Assembly (NCBI GenBank): GCA_036562565.1
Contig: DATCJY010000012.1
Span: 1 to 37,799, forward strand
Source: DATCJY01 sp036562565
Lineage (GTDB): Bacteria; Bacteroidota; Bacteroidia; Flavobacteriales_D; Sanyastnellaceae
Length of the DNA stretch: 37,799 nt
Reading direction: 5' to 3'
A program made the translations under genes and the position numbers. Below, one piece after another: positions 7,657 through 15,091 of the stretch; positions within the stretch are counted from its first letter, which is position 1, and every line of letters starts with the position of its first letter. The notes beneath the pieces were generated by a model. That model saw only the letters and a list, made by a program, of their open reading frames with translations. It did not search any database and had not been told where the DNA came from.

Positions 7657-8460
7657 ATGTTAAACACAGAAGAACTGTCTCAGCTGACGCGCAAAGTCGT
7701 TGACCTTAGCAAGGAGATCGGCAAGTGGATGAAAGAGCAAACCGATGTGCACGAAAGCACAGCGGAAATCAAAACCGTAAATAATCTTGTAACCTACGTA
7801 GATAAAGAAAGCGAGAGGCGCTTTGTAGAGGGACTCTCCTTGCTGTTGCCTGAAGCCGGTTTTGTAGCTGAAGAAGGCACCGGCACAAAGAAAGAGAACG
7901 GTTATAATTGGGTAATCGACCCGCTGGACGGCACAACCAACTTTGTGCACGGTGTGCCCGTGTGGTGCACGAGCATCGGCCTTTGTTACAACAAGGAGGC
8001 AGTACTCGGTGTAATCTATGACCCAAGTAATGATGAGTGCTTCAGTGCCTACGAAGGAGGAGGCGCCTATCTCAATGATCACCGCATCCAGGTGTCACCT
8101 ATTAGTGAGTTACAACAATCCTTGTTGGCTACGGGCTTTCCATATGATGATTTCGGGCGCGAAGAAGCTTATATCCAACTGTTCCGCGACCTGATGCATC
8201 ATACACGTGGCATACGCAGACTTGGCAGTGCGGCACTCGACATGGCCTGGACTGCCTGTGGCCGCTTCGAAGCATTTTATGAATACGGCTTAAATCCGTG
8301 GGATGTAGCAGCCGGTACCATCATCGTCCAAGAGGCAGGAGGTAGAGTAACGGGCTTCAACCACGGCAACGCCCCCATCTTCGGTGAAGACATTGTATGC
8401 AGCAACGGTCACATTCACGGTGCCCTCAATGCGGTAATTTCAAAGTATTTCAAATCGTAA
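7657..8460 (+). CDS. suhB: Inositol monophosphatase family protein
   Basis: 267 residues, the normal length for the family. It shows the Mg-binding signature: FVAEEGTG (first Glu ligands), WVIDPLDGTTNFVHG (the DPxDGTxN motif) and, near the C-terminus, NPWDVAAGTIIVQEAGGRVTGF. The predicted reaction is hydrolysis of myo-inositol-1-phosphate or related sugar phosphates in the cytoplasm. In many bacteria the paralogue SuhB also works in rRNA transcription antitermination; which role applies here is not visible. The ATG at 7657 gives the expected N-terminus (LNTEELSQLTRKVVDLSKEIG). A DUF1801-like gene follows after 17 bases, probably in the same transcript. Confidence 0.9.
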   Translation: MLNTEELSQLTRKVVDLSKEIGKWMKEQTDVHESTAEIKTVNNLVTYVDKESERRFVEGLSLLLPEAGFVAEEGTGTKKENGYNWVIDPLDGTTNFVHGVPVWCTSIGLCYNKEAVLGVIYDPSNDECFSAYEGGGAYLNDHRIQVSPISELQQSLLATGFPYDDFGREEAYIQLFRDLMHHTRGIRRLGSAALDMAWTACGRFEAFYEYGLNPWDVAAGTIIVQEAGGRVTGFNHGNAPIFGEDIVCSNGHIHGALNAVISKYFKS

Positions 8461-8477
8461 AAGAAACAATTACATCC

Positions 8478-8936
8478 ATGTCAAAAAGTGCCGAAACTCC
8501 TGATCAATATGTGGCTTCACTACCAGACGAACGCAAGGAGGTCATACAGCGCTTGCGCATCATATTTCAAAAAAATCTACCTAAAGGCTTTACCGAACAA
8601 ATGAGCTATGGCATGATAGGGTACGTGGTTCCTCACAGCCTCTATCCGGCCGGCTATCACTGTAGTCCGGAATTGCCGTTACCGTTTCTTTCCATTGCAT
8701 CGCAAAAGGCCGGTATCCATGTTTATCACATGGGCATCTATGCCGACCCACAACTCTTCGAATGGTTTACTTCTGAATACCCCAAGCACTGCAAGACCAA
8801 GCTGGATATGGGAAAAAGCTGTATCCGCTTTAAGAAGCTAGAAAATATCCCGTATGAATTGTTGGCTGAATTGGCCAAGAAGATGACACCACAAGATTGG
8901 ATTGATTTGTACGAAAAGAATTACAGGAAGAAATAA
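8478..8936 (+). CDS. DUF1801-like protein (YdhG/YdeI family)
   Basis: 152 residues from the ATG at 8478. A longer frame from 8397 would overlap the upstream gene and lacks conservation-like sequence. The pattern TPDQYVASLPDERKEVIQRLR followed by MSYGMIGY, then FLSIASQKAGIHVYHMG and CIRFKKLENIPYELLAELAKK, is characteristic of the DUF1801 fold. Members bind metals or small ligands in some studies, but no firm activity is known. It lies 17 bases after the inositol-phosphatase gene, suggesting co-transcription, with a weak hairpin behind it. Confidence 0.75.
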   Translation: MSKSAETPDQYVASLPDERKEVIQRLRIIFQKNLPKGFTEQMSYGMIGYVVPHSLYPAGYHCSPELPLPFLSIASQKAGIHVYHMGIYADPQLFEWFTSEYPKHCKTKLDMGKSCIRFKKLENIPYELLAELAKKMTPQDWIDLYEKNYRKK

Positions 8937-8940
8937 TGCC

Positions 8941-8962
8941 ATGCTTCATCCTACCGAAGCAT
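8941..8962 (+). terminator. Weak hairpin after the DUF1801-like gene
   Basis: Stem ATGCTTC / GAAGCAT with an 8-base loop, immediately followed by the palindrome CCCTATAGGG (8963-8972). There is no T-run, so termination is uncertain. Confidence 0.35.
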
Positions 8963-9021
8963 CCCTATAGGGAAATGTAAAGGCGAGTAGGTTGTATCTT
9001 AGCGAGAAACAGATACCAACT

Positions 9022-9489
9022 ATGCAACAAGCCATACTCGCCAACCGCCTCAGAGAAGTAATACTCAATGGAAAATGGGTAGCAGGAACCAATTTTCGAG
9101 AACAATTGCAGGAACTCCCTTGGCAGATAGCGGTTCGTCAGGTGAGTGGGCTCAATACCATTGCATTGCTCGCACAACACATTCATTATTACATCCAAGG
9201 AATTAAGCAAGTGCTGGAAGGTGGACCGCTTGAAATCCGTGACAAATTCAGTTTCGATTTTGCTCCAATAAAAAGTGAAGGACAATGGAAAGCTTTTCTT
9301 GATATAATGTGGACGGATACGGAGGCACTTGCTAAGTTAATTGCCCAATTCAGTGATGCAGAATTGAATCTGGATTTCGCGAATAAAATTTACGGAACAA
9401 CATTCCGTAATATTGATGCATTGATTGAGCACAGCTATTATCACTTAGGGCAAATCGTTTTGATAAAAAAAATCATGAGTGACCGATAG
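9022..9489 (+). CDS. DinB-like four-helix protein
   Basis: 155 residues from the ATG at 9022. An in-frame upstream ATG at 8992 sits on top of a promoter-like TATCTTAG and is less likely. The sequence is mainly helical, with the spaced histidines of DinB/YfiT-type proteins: LAQHIHYYIQGI near 53 and EHSYYHLGQIVLIKK near the end. These could form a metal site on a four-helix bundle. Family members include thiol transferases and uncharacterised stress proteins, so no reaction is assigned. The next gene starts 14 bases downstream, probably in the same unit. Confidence 0.7.
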   Translation: MQQAILANRLREVILNGKWVAGTNFREQLQELPWQIAVRQVSGLNTIALLAQHIHYYIQGIKQVLEGGPLEIRDKFSFDFAPIKSEGQWKAFLDIMWTDTEALAKLIAQFSDAELNLDFANKIYGTTFRNIDALIEHSYYHLGQIVLIKKIMSDR

Positions 9490-9503
9490 CTTCCGAAAAA
9501 TTC

Positions 9504-10553
9504 ATGCAAAGATTCACTTCGTTTTTTAAGGAATATAAAGGCATTAGCATCGGAATTGTTTCCTTATTGCTTGCGCTATGCTTTGTTGCTTACCCTTCTT
9601 TTGCCGAGGCAGTATATCGCAAAGGTCTATTCCAAGCGGTGCGCGTGGTGATGGACTTCACCATTACGCTCCTACCCTTTCCACTGTTCATCCTGTTGTT
9701 GTTATTGCTACCCGTCATAATATTTTTCTATTTCAAGAAAAATTATTCCCGGAAACGGCACATTATAATTCTACCACTCAATGCACTTGGTTGGGTGCTT
9801 GCTCTTTTCCTGCTGTTGTGGGGATACAATTACACCTGTCCCGATGCATTACCTGCCCATTACAACCAAACGCCTACTACAGAAGACCTTTATGCATTTG
9901 GTCTAAAGGTGGCAAAAACGGCCAATACGGCACGCGAGCAATGCACCGATGTCAATACCATGATTGACAATGATGTGATTCGTACTGCAGTAGAAGCCTT
10001 TGCCCAACAACACGGCTTTCCAACCATTGGGAAAGTGAAATGCAAAGAAGTGGGCATGGGAGGAGTGATGCGCAGATTGGGAGTTGCCGGAATTTATTTC
10101 CCCTTCACCGGTGAATCATATTGTGACGCAACCTTTCCACCGCTTGTGAAAATGTTCATCAAAGCACACGAGATGTCACACGGTTATGGTGTGACGGATG
10201 AAGGCGAAGCGGATTATTTCGCATATAAAGCCTTGCGGTACCATACCGGTGAACCGGTTCTTTCCTATGTGGCAGAACTGGAATTGCTGCGCTCGATACG
10301 CTCAAAACTCTATTTCAGCAATGATTCGCTTCGACAAGTCTTGGACAGCTCTTTAAATCATAAAGTACTTGAAGATCTGCGCGTTATTCGTGAGAATGCA
10401 TTGCAGTATCAGGAGTTCTTTCCAGGTGCACAGATTGCCATGAATGACAATTACCTCAAGCTAATGGGAGTAGAACAAGGAGTAAAAAGCTATGAACGAT
10501 TTGTTGAGTACATTTGGCATGAATCTAAAATTTCTGCTTGGAATCCCCAATGA
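9504..10553 (+). CDS. DUF3810-type membrane zinc-metalloprotease-like protein
   Basis: 349 residues. Three membrane segments lie at about 15-32, 55-77 and 88-107. A soluble domain then carries AHEMSHGYGV: HExxH with His222, Glu223 and His226, and a second Glu at 235 in DEGEADYFAY, which is the gluzincin arrangement of zinc ligands. This layout matches the Bacteroidota family DUF3810. Peptidase activity is inferred; the substrate is unknown. The soluble domain would lie on one face of the inner membrane, probably periplasmic. The gene follows the DinB-like gene by 14 bases and precedes the Crp-like regulator by 87 bases. Confidence 0.78.
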   Translation: MQRFTSFFKEYKGISIGIVSLLLALCFVAYPSFAEAVYRKGLFQAVRVVMDFTITLLPFPLFILLLLLLPVIIFFYFKKNYSRKRHIIILPLNALGWVLALFLLLWGYNYTCPDALPAHYNQTPTTEDLYAFGLKVAKTANTAREQCTDVNTMIDNDVIRTAVEAFAQQHGFPTIGKVKCKEVGMGGVMRRLGVAGIYFPFTGESYCDATFPPLVKMFIKAHEMSHGYGVTDEGEADYFAYKALRYHTGEPVLSYVAELELLRSIRSKLYFSNDSLRQVLDSSLNHKVLEDLRVIRENALQYQEFFPGAQIAMNDNYLKLMGVEQGVKSYERFVEYIWHESKISAWNPQ

Positions 10554-10585
10554 AGGGGTAACCATTGCTAAAGTTGAGTATTGAC

Positions 10586-10616
10586 TTTTGAAATATGCTT
10601 TCTGAGTTTATTTTCG
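10586..10616 (+). promoter_or_regulatory. Promoter of the Crp-like regulator gene
   Basis: TTTTG (10586-10590), an 18-base spacer and TATTTTCG (10609-10616, one mismatch to TAnnTTTG) lie 24 bases before the ATG at 10641. Confidence 0.45.
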
Positions 10617-10640
10617 CAAAAACTGTCCTAAAAACTATTT

Positions 10641-11225
10641 ATGAAATTTGAAAAACTGCGCAGCGGAGTTCGTTCCCTCGTGTCTTTATCTGATTCTGAC
10701 TTCGAAACTTTTACACAACAATGTGACCTAAGAACTTTCCAGCGCAACGAAATGTTGTTTAATGCTGGAGAAGTTTGTAATAAAATCATTTTTATTAATC
10801 AAGGACTTACGCGTTCAATTATCTCGGATAGCCGCGGTTCCCAACACACCATTCTATTCTCAATGGAAGGAGATTTCGTGGGCGATTTTTCCAGTTACCT
10901 CAAGGTACGTCCATCTTCATTTAGCATCCAAGCAATTGAGCGTGTAGAAGGAGTAATTATTCCAAGAGAAACCATTGAATCAGCTTTTCAAAGTCTGAAA
11001 GATGGAAACAAATTAGGTCAATCCCTTATTAGCAAATACTATGTGCGCTTGCAGGAACTCATGGAAGCGCGCAGAGCAAAGGATTCTATGGAGTTATATA
11101 ACTTCCTGGATGAGCTCTATCCTCGCATTCATCAGCGCGTTCCACAAAACATCATTGCATCCTTTCTCGGGATTTCACCCGTTCACCTCAGTAGACTAAA
11201 ATCCAAGGACATAAAGCGCGGATGA
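10641..11225 (+). CDS. Crp/Fnr-family transcriptional regulator
   Basis: 194 residues. The N-terminal half is a cyclic-nucleotide-binding-like beta barrel (QRNEMLFNAGEVCNKIIFINQGLTR split over 34-58, then EGDFVGDFSSY near 76-86). The C-terminal half is a short helix-turn-helix (VPQNIIASFLGISPVHLSRLKS at about 167-188). The phosphate-binding RxS motif of true cAMP-binding CRP is not obvious, and there are no clustered cysteines for an Fe-S centre, so the signal is unknown. This type is common in Bacteroidota. It ends at a bidirectional terminator shared with gyrA. Confidence 0.85.
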   Translation: MKFEKLRSGVRSLVSLSDSDFETFTQQCDLRTFQRNEMLFNAGEVCNKIIFINQGLTRSIISDSRGSQHTILFSMEGDFVGDFSSYLKVRPSSFSIQAIERVEGVIIPRETIESAFQSLKDGNKLGQSLISKYYVRLQELMEARRAKDSMELYNFLDELYPRIHQRVPQNIIASFLGISPVHLSRLKSKDIKRG

Positions 11226-11430
11226 GATTTATAACAATTGTTATTTGGTCATTCCACATGAGTATTTAGGTTTGCAATGTGATTGTTAAGGGGGGATTGA
11301 CCAGCACGTTGATAACCTTATTGATGACGCTACTATAAACTATCGTCAATCTCTGATGTAACAAATTCACCCAATAGGACTCAAACGCTCTCTCTAATCC
11401 GTTTGATAGGAATTTGTGACAGAAGAAAAA

Positions 11431-11450
11431 AAGAGGCCATTAGGCCTCTT
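11431..11450. terminator. Bidirectional terminator between the Crp-like gene and gyrA
   Basis: Stem AAGAGGCC / GGCCTCTT around ATTA, flanked by an A-run on the left and a T-run (TTTATTTTC) on the right. It can therefore stop transcripts from both sides. Confidence 0.85.
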
Positions 11451-11475
11451 TTATTTTCTATTGTTTTCTGGAATT

Positions 11476-14055
11476 TTATTCTTCAGAATTATCCGTTGGA
11501 GTGGTATCTGAATCAGTACTTGATTCCTCCCCTGTTGCAGAGTCGGTGGTAGCCGAAGAAATCACGTTGCCATTTTCATCCAGTTGTGGTGCTGCATTTT
11601 CTTCCTCCTCATCGTCTTTGAGTACGGTGCAAACAGCAGCAATCGCATCATTACCGCGCAAGTTGATGAGCTTCACACCTTGAGTGTTACGTCCCACCAC
11701 GCGCAATTCATCCACACGCAAGCGAATGGTGATACCGCTGCGGTTGATAATCATGATATCATGGGCATCATCCACACCCAAAATGGCGATGAGCGAACCG
11801 GTCTTCTCGGTGATGTTCATGGTTTTAACTCCTTTACCACCGCGGTTGGTGATGCGGTAGTCCTCAAGCGGAGAGCGCTTACCGAAGCCATTCTCACTCA
11901 CCACAAGGATTTCCTGTGGTTTTTCTGGGTCCACGCAAACCATACCGATGACTTCATTGCCCGGCACATCATCGAGGTTTACAGCCTTCACACCTTGGGC
12001 AGTGCGGCCTACTGCACGCACAGTGCTTTCATTGAAGCGAATGGCCTTACCTTCTTTCGTGCCGATGATGATTTCATTCTTTCCATTGGTAAGTGTGGCT
12101 TGCAACAACGTATCACCTTCAACAATGGTGATTGCGTTGATACCGGATGAACGTGGACGGCTGTATTCCTTGAGTGAAGTCTTCTTAACCAGACCATTCT
12201 TGGTACAAAGAATTACATAGTTGTTATTCACATATTCTTCGTCTCTCAAATCCTCAACTGGGATATAGGTCAATACCTTATCATCTGATTCAATTTGAAT
12301 GAGATTCTGAATCGCGCGACCTTTAGAAGCCTTGGCACCTTCAGGAATTTCAAATACACGCATCCAGAAGCAGCGACCTTTCTCGGTGAAGATGAGCAAC
12401 CAGTCGTGGTTGCTAGCCGTGAAGATGTGCTCCACAAAATCCTCTTGGCGCGCCACGGTACCTTTAGCTCCCACACCGCCACGGCTTTGTGCACGGTATT
12501 CATTGAGGTTGGTGCGCTTGATGTATCCAGCATGTGTGATGGTAATCACCACTTTGTCATCTGGAATCATATCCTCTACATTGAGCTCAGCACTGCTGTA
12601 CTCAATTTTCGAACGTCTTTCATCACCGTATTTCTCCATCAAATGACGCAATTCGCCTTTGATGATATCCATACGCATGGTTTCGCTACCCAAGATTTCT
12701 TTCAAGTGAGCAATCAGCTTCATGAGCTCATCGTACTCCGCCTTGATCTTATCGCGCTCAAGTCCTGTCAAACGTTGCAAACGCATATCGAGGATAGCAC
12801 GAGCTTGAATTTCGCTCAATGAGAAGCGAGCAATCAATCCTTCACGCGCTTCGTCAGGAGTTTGGCTACCACGAATGAGTGCAATCACTTCATCGAGGTG
12901 ATCCAAAGCAATGAGCAAACCTTGAAGGATGTGTGCACGCTCTTCGGCCTTGCGCAATTCAAATTGTGTTCTACGGGTCACCACCTCATGACGGTGATTC
13001 ACGTAATGCACAATGATATCCTTGAGGTTCAAAGTTTCCGGACGGCCATTTACAAGGGCCACGTTGTTGATGGAGAACGAAGTCTGAAGCGGAGTGTGTT
13101 TGAAGAGGTTGTTCAGCACCACATTGGAGATGGCATCGCGCTTCACTTCATAGATGATGCGGATACCTTCACGGGAGCTGAGGTCAGTGATGTTGCTGAT
13201 GCCTTCCAGTTTGCCTTCTTTAATCATGGCATCCTGAGCAGCTTGCATTTCAGCTTTGTTAACCAAGTAAGGAATCTCGGTCACTACGATGCACTCGCGA
13301 CCGTTGATTTCCTCGATATGGGTTTTGGCACGCATGACCACACGGCCTCTACCGGTTTCGTAAGCACTGCGCACGCCTTCCAAACCATAGATAAGACCAC
13401 CGGTTGGGAAGTCAGGAGCTTTGATGTATTGCATCAATTCCTGCACAGTGATATCTCTGTTGTCGATGTAGGCAATGATACCTTGGCACACCTCATTGAG
13501 GTTGTGTGGAGGCATATTGGTAGCCATACCAACCGCAATACCACTTACACCGTTGAGGAGCAAGTTAGGCACCTTGGCAGGCAACAATTTCGGCTCCTGC
13601 AAGGAGTCATCGAAGTTGGGTTGGAAGTCAACAGTTTCTTTGTCCAGGTCCTCCAGAAGTTCTTCAGCAATCTTGCGCAAGCGGGCTTCGGTATAACGCA
13701 TGGCAGCCGGTGGGTCACCGTCCATACTACCGAAGTTACCTTGGCCGTCCACGAAGGGATAACGCAAGGTCCAGTCCTGTGCCATACGCACCATGGTGGC
13801 ATATACCGATTGGTCACCGTGTGGGTGATATTTACCGAGTACTTCCCCAACGATACGGGCAGACTTTTTGTGCGGGCGATTGCTCAATACGCCAAGCTCC
13901 AACATACCATAGAGCACCCTGCGGTGTACGGGCTTCATACCATCGCGCACATCCGGTAAGGCGCGGCTAACGATAACGGACATCGAGTAATCGATGTAAG
14001 CCGTTTTCATTTCATTCTCAATGTTAATGGGAATGATTTTTTCTCCTTCTGTCAT
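11476..14055 (-). CDS. gyrA: DNA gyrase subunit A
   Basis: 859 residues, full length. The N-terminal winged-helix/tower domain carries the catalytic Tyr121 (AAMRYTEARL), and the C-terminal domain has beta-pinwheel repeats including the GyrA box-like QSRGGVGAKG. It works with GyrB to introduce negative supercoils into DNA. The quinolone-determining loop reads HPHGDQSVYATMV: the positions of E. coli Ser83 and Asp87 are Gln82 and Ala86 here. The C-terminal tail is strongly acidic (DDEEEENAAPQLDENG, then TDSDTTPTDNSEE). The start is the ATG at 14053-14055; a -7-like TAAATTCG lies on the minus strand at 14158-14165. Confidence 0.97.
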   Translation of the reverse strand: MTEGEKIIPINIENEMKTAYIDYSMSVIVSRALPDVRDGMKPVHRRVLYGMLELGVLSNRPHKKSARIVGEVLGKYHPHGDQSVYATMVRMAQDWTLRYPFVDGQGNFGSMDGDPPAAMRYTEARLRKIAEELLEDLDKETVDFQPNFDDSLQEPKLLPAKVPNLLLNGVSGIAVGMATNMPPHNLNEVCQGIIAYIDNRDITVQELMQYIKAPDFPTGGLIYGLEGVRSAYETGRGRVVMRAKTHIEEINGRECIVVTEIPYLVNKAEMQAAQDAMIKEGKLEGISNITDLSSREGIRIIYEVKRDAISNVVLNNLFKHTPLQTSFSINNVALVNGRPETLNLKDIIVHYVNHRHEVVTRRTQFELRKAEERAHILQGLLIALDHLDEVIALIRGSQTPDEAREGLIARFSLSEIQARAILDMRLQRLTGLERDKIKAEYDELMKLIAHLKEILGSETMRMDIIKGELRHLMEKYGDERRSKIEYSSAELNVEDMIPDDKVVITITHAGYIKRTNLNEYRAQSRGGVGAKGTVARQEDFVEHIFTASNHDWLLIFTEKGRCFWMRVFEIPEGAKASKGRAIQNLIQIESDDKVLTYIPVEDLRDEEYVNNNYVILCTKNGLVKKTSLKEYSRPRSSGINAITIVEGDTLLQATLTNGKNEIIIGTKEGKAIRFNESTVRAVGRTAQGVKAVNLDDVPGNEVIGMVCVDPEKPQEILVVSENGFGKRSPLEDYRITNRGGKGVKTMNITEKTGSLIAILGVDDAHDIMIINRSGITIRLRVDELRVVGRNTQGVKLINLRGNDAIAAVCTVLKDDEEEENAAPQLDENGNVISSATTDSATGEESSTDSDTTPTDNSEE

Positions 14056-14157
14056 ATTCGAATTTTTATCCGCCTGAGACGCATTCCTGAAGGTCTTCTG
14101 GATGCGGTTGTTATAGGTAATTCAATGGGGTTTTACCCTGTCTCAAAAAACGGTTCG

Positions 14158-14165
14158 CGAATTTA
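14158..14165 (-). promoter_or_regulatory. Candidate -7 box for gyrA
   Basis: TAAATTCG on the minus strand, one mismatch to TAnnTTTG, about 100 bases before the gyrA ATG. No TTG is at the -33 distance. Confidence 0.3.
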
Positions 14166-14300
14166 GCGAAGCGCGCGCAGAATCAGGCGTTCCACGAGAG
14201 TCATTTTTATCCACAAACTGCCAAAAATTGTGTATAAAACGTGCTTTCAAACCTCCCTTCCCAAGCCGCTATTTTAGCCGCCTACAGCAACCCGAATTTT

Positions 14301-15086
14301 ATGCAAGAACGCCACACCGATATCAGACGCTACTTCGAAGAGCAAGCCATTACCACTCAACGGTTTGTGATTCCTTATATAGCTGAGGTAATGCCCATCA
14401 CTGCTTCCACTACGGTTTTGGAAATTGGTTGCGGGGAGGGTGGCAATCTGCGTCCTTTCTTGGAATTGGGGTGCAAAGTGACCGGAGTGGACATCATGCC
14501 GGCAAGAATTGCAAAAGCCGAAGAATATTTTGCCGACCATCCTCAACGTGCCAATCTCACACTCATAGCCGATGACATGTACAATCGAACCGCTGCCGAT
14601 GGCACGTTTGACCTGATCATCATGCGCGATGTGATTGAGCACATTCACAATCAGGAAAAATTCATGGCTTTTGTGAAGCAATTCATGAAACCCCAAGGCA
14701 AATTCTTCTTGGCTTTTCCGCCTTGGTACATGCCGTTTGGTGGGCATCAGCAAATTTGTAGAAACAAGGTATTGTCCAAATTGCCGTTCTATCACATTCT
14801 ACCAACCTTTCTTTACAAAGGCATACTCAAAGCCTTTGGCGAAAGTCCAAAGACCATTGATGATCTTTTGGAAATTAAAGAAACCGGTATCAGTCTCGAA
14901 AGATTCGAACGCATCCTACGCAAGGAGAATTACCATATTGACAAGCGTACCTGGTGGTTCATCAACCCGAATTATGAGACCAAATTTGGAATGAAGAAAC
15001 GCGTGCAAACGAAGCTGATAACTGCCATCCCTTTTGTGCGCAATTTCTTTGTCACTGCAGGATATTACGTGATTTCTAAAAAGTAA
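14301..15086 (+). CDS. SAM-dependent methyltransferase (class I), substrate unknown
   Basis: 261 residues from the ATG at 14301. A GTG at 14241 gives 20 more residues, but a promoter-like TATTTTAG (14270-14277) lies between the two. The SAM-binding motif is VLEIGCGEGGN (about 39-49) followed by VTGVDI (about 58-63), with LIADDMYN and DLIIMRDVIEHIHN as motifs II-III. This is a Methyltransf_11/UbiG-like fold. The later part (AFPPWYMPFGGHQQICRN) resembles methyltransferases that act on lipid or sugar-linked substrates. Its stop lies 5 bases from the convergent stop of the membrane protein at 15092. Confidence 0.82.
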   Translation: MQERHTDIRRYFEEQAITTQRFVIPYIAEVMPITASTTVLEIGCGEGGNLRPFLELGCKVTGVDIMPARIAKAEEYFADHPQRANLTLIADDMYNRTAADGTFDLIIMRDVIEHIHNQEKFMAFVKQFMKPQGKFFLAFPPWYMPFGGHQQICRNKVLSKLPFYHILPTFLYKGILKAFGESPKTIDDLLEIKETGISLERFERILRKENYHIDKRTWWFINPNYETKFGMKKRVQTKLITAIPFVRNFFVTAGYYVISKK

Positions 15087-15091
15087 CCGGC

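Noticed and set aside
12862..13959. A 365-codon open frame on the plus strand
   Set aside because: It is fully antisense to gyrA and its protein is His/Val/Thr-rich, which is typical of the reverse of a strongly coding frame.
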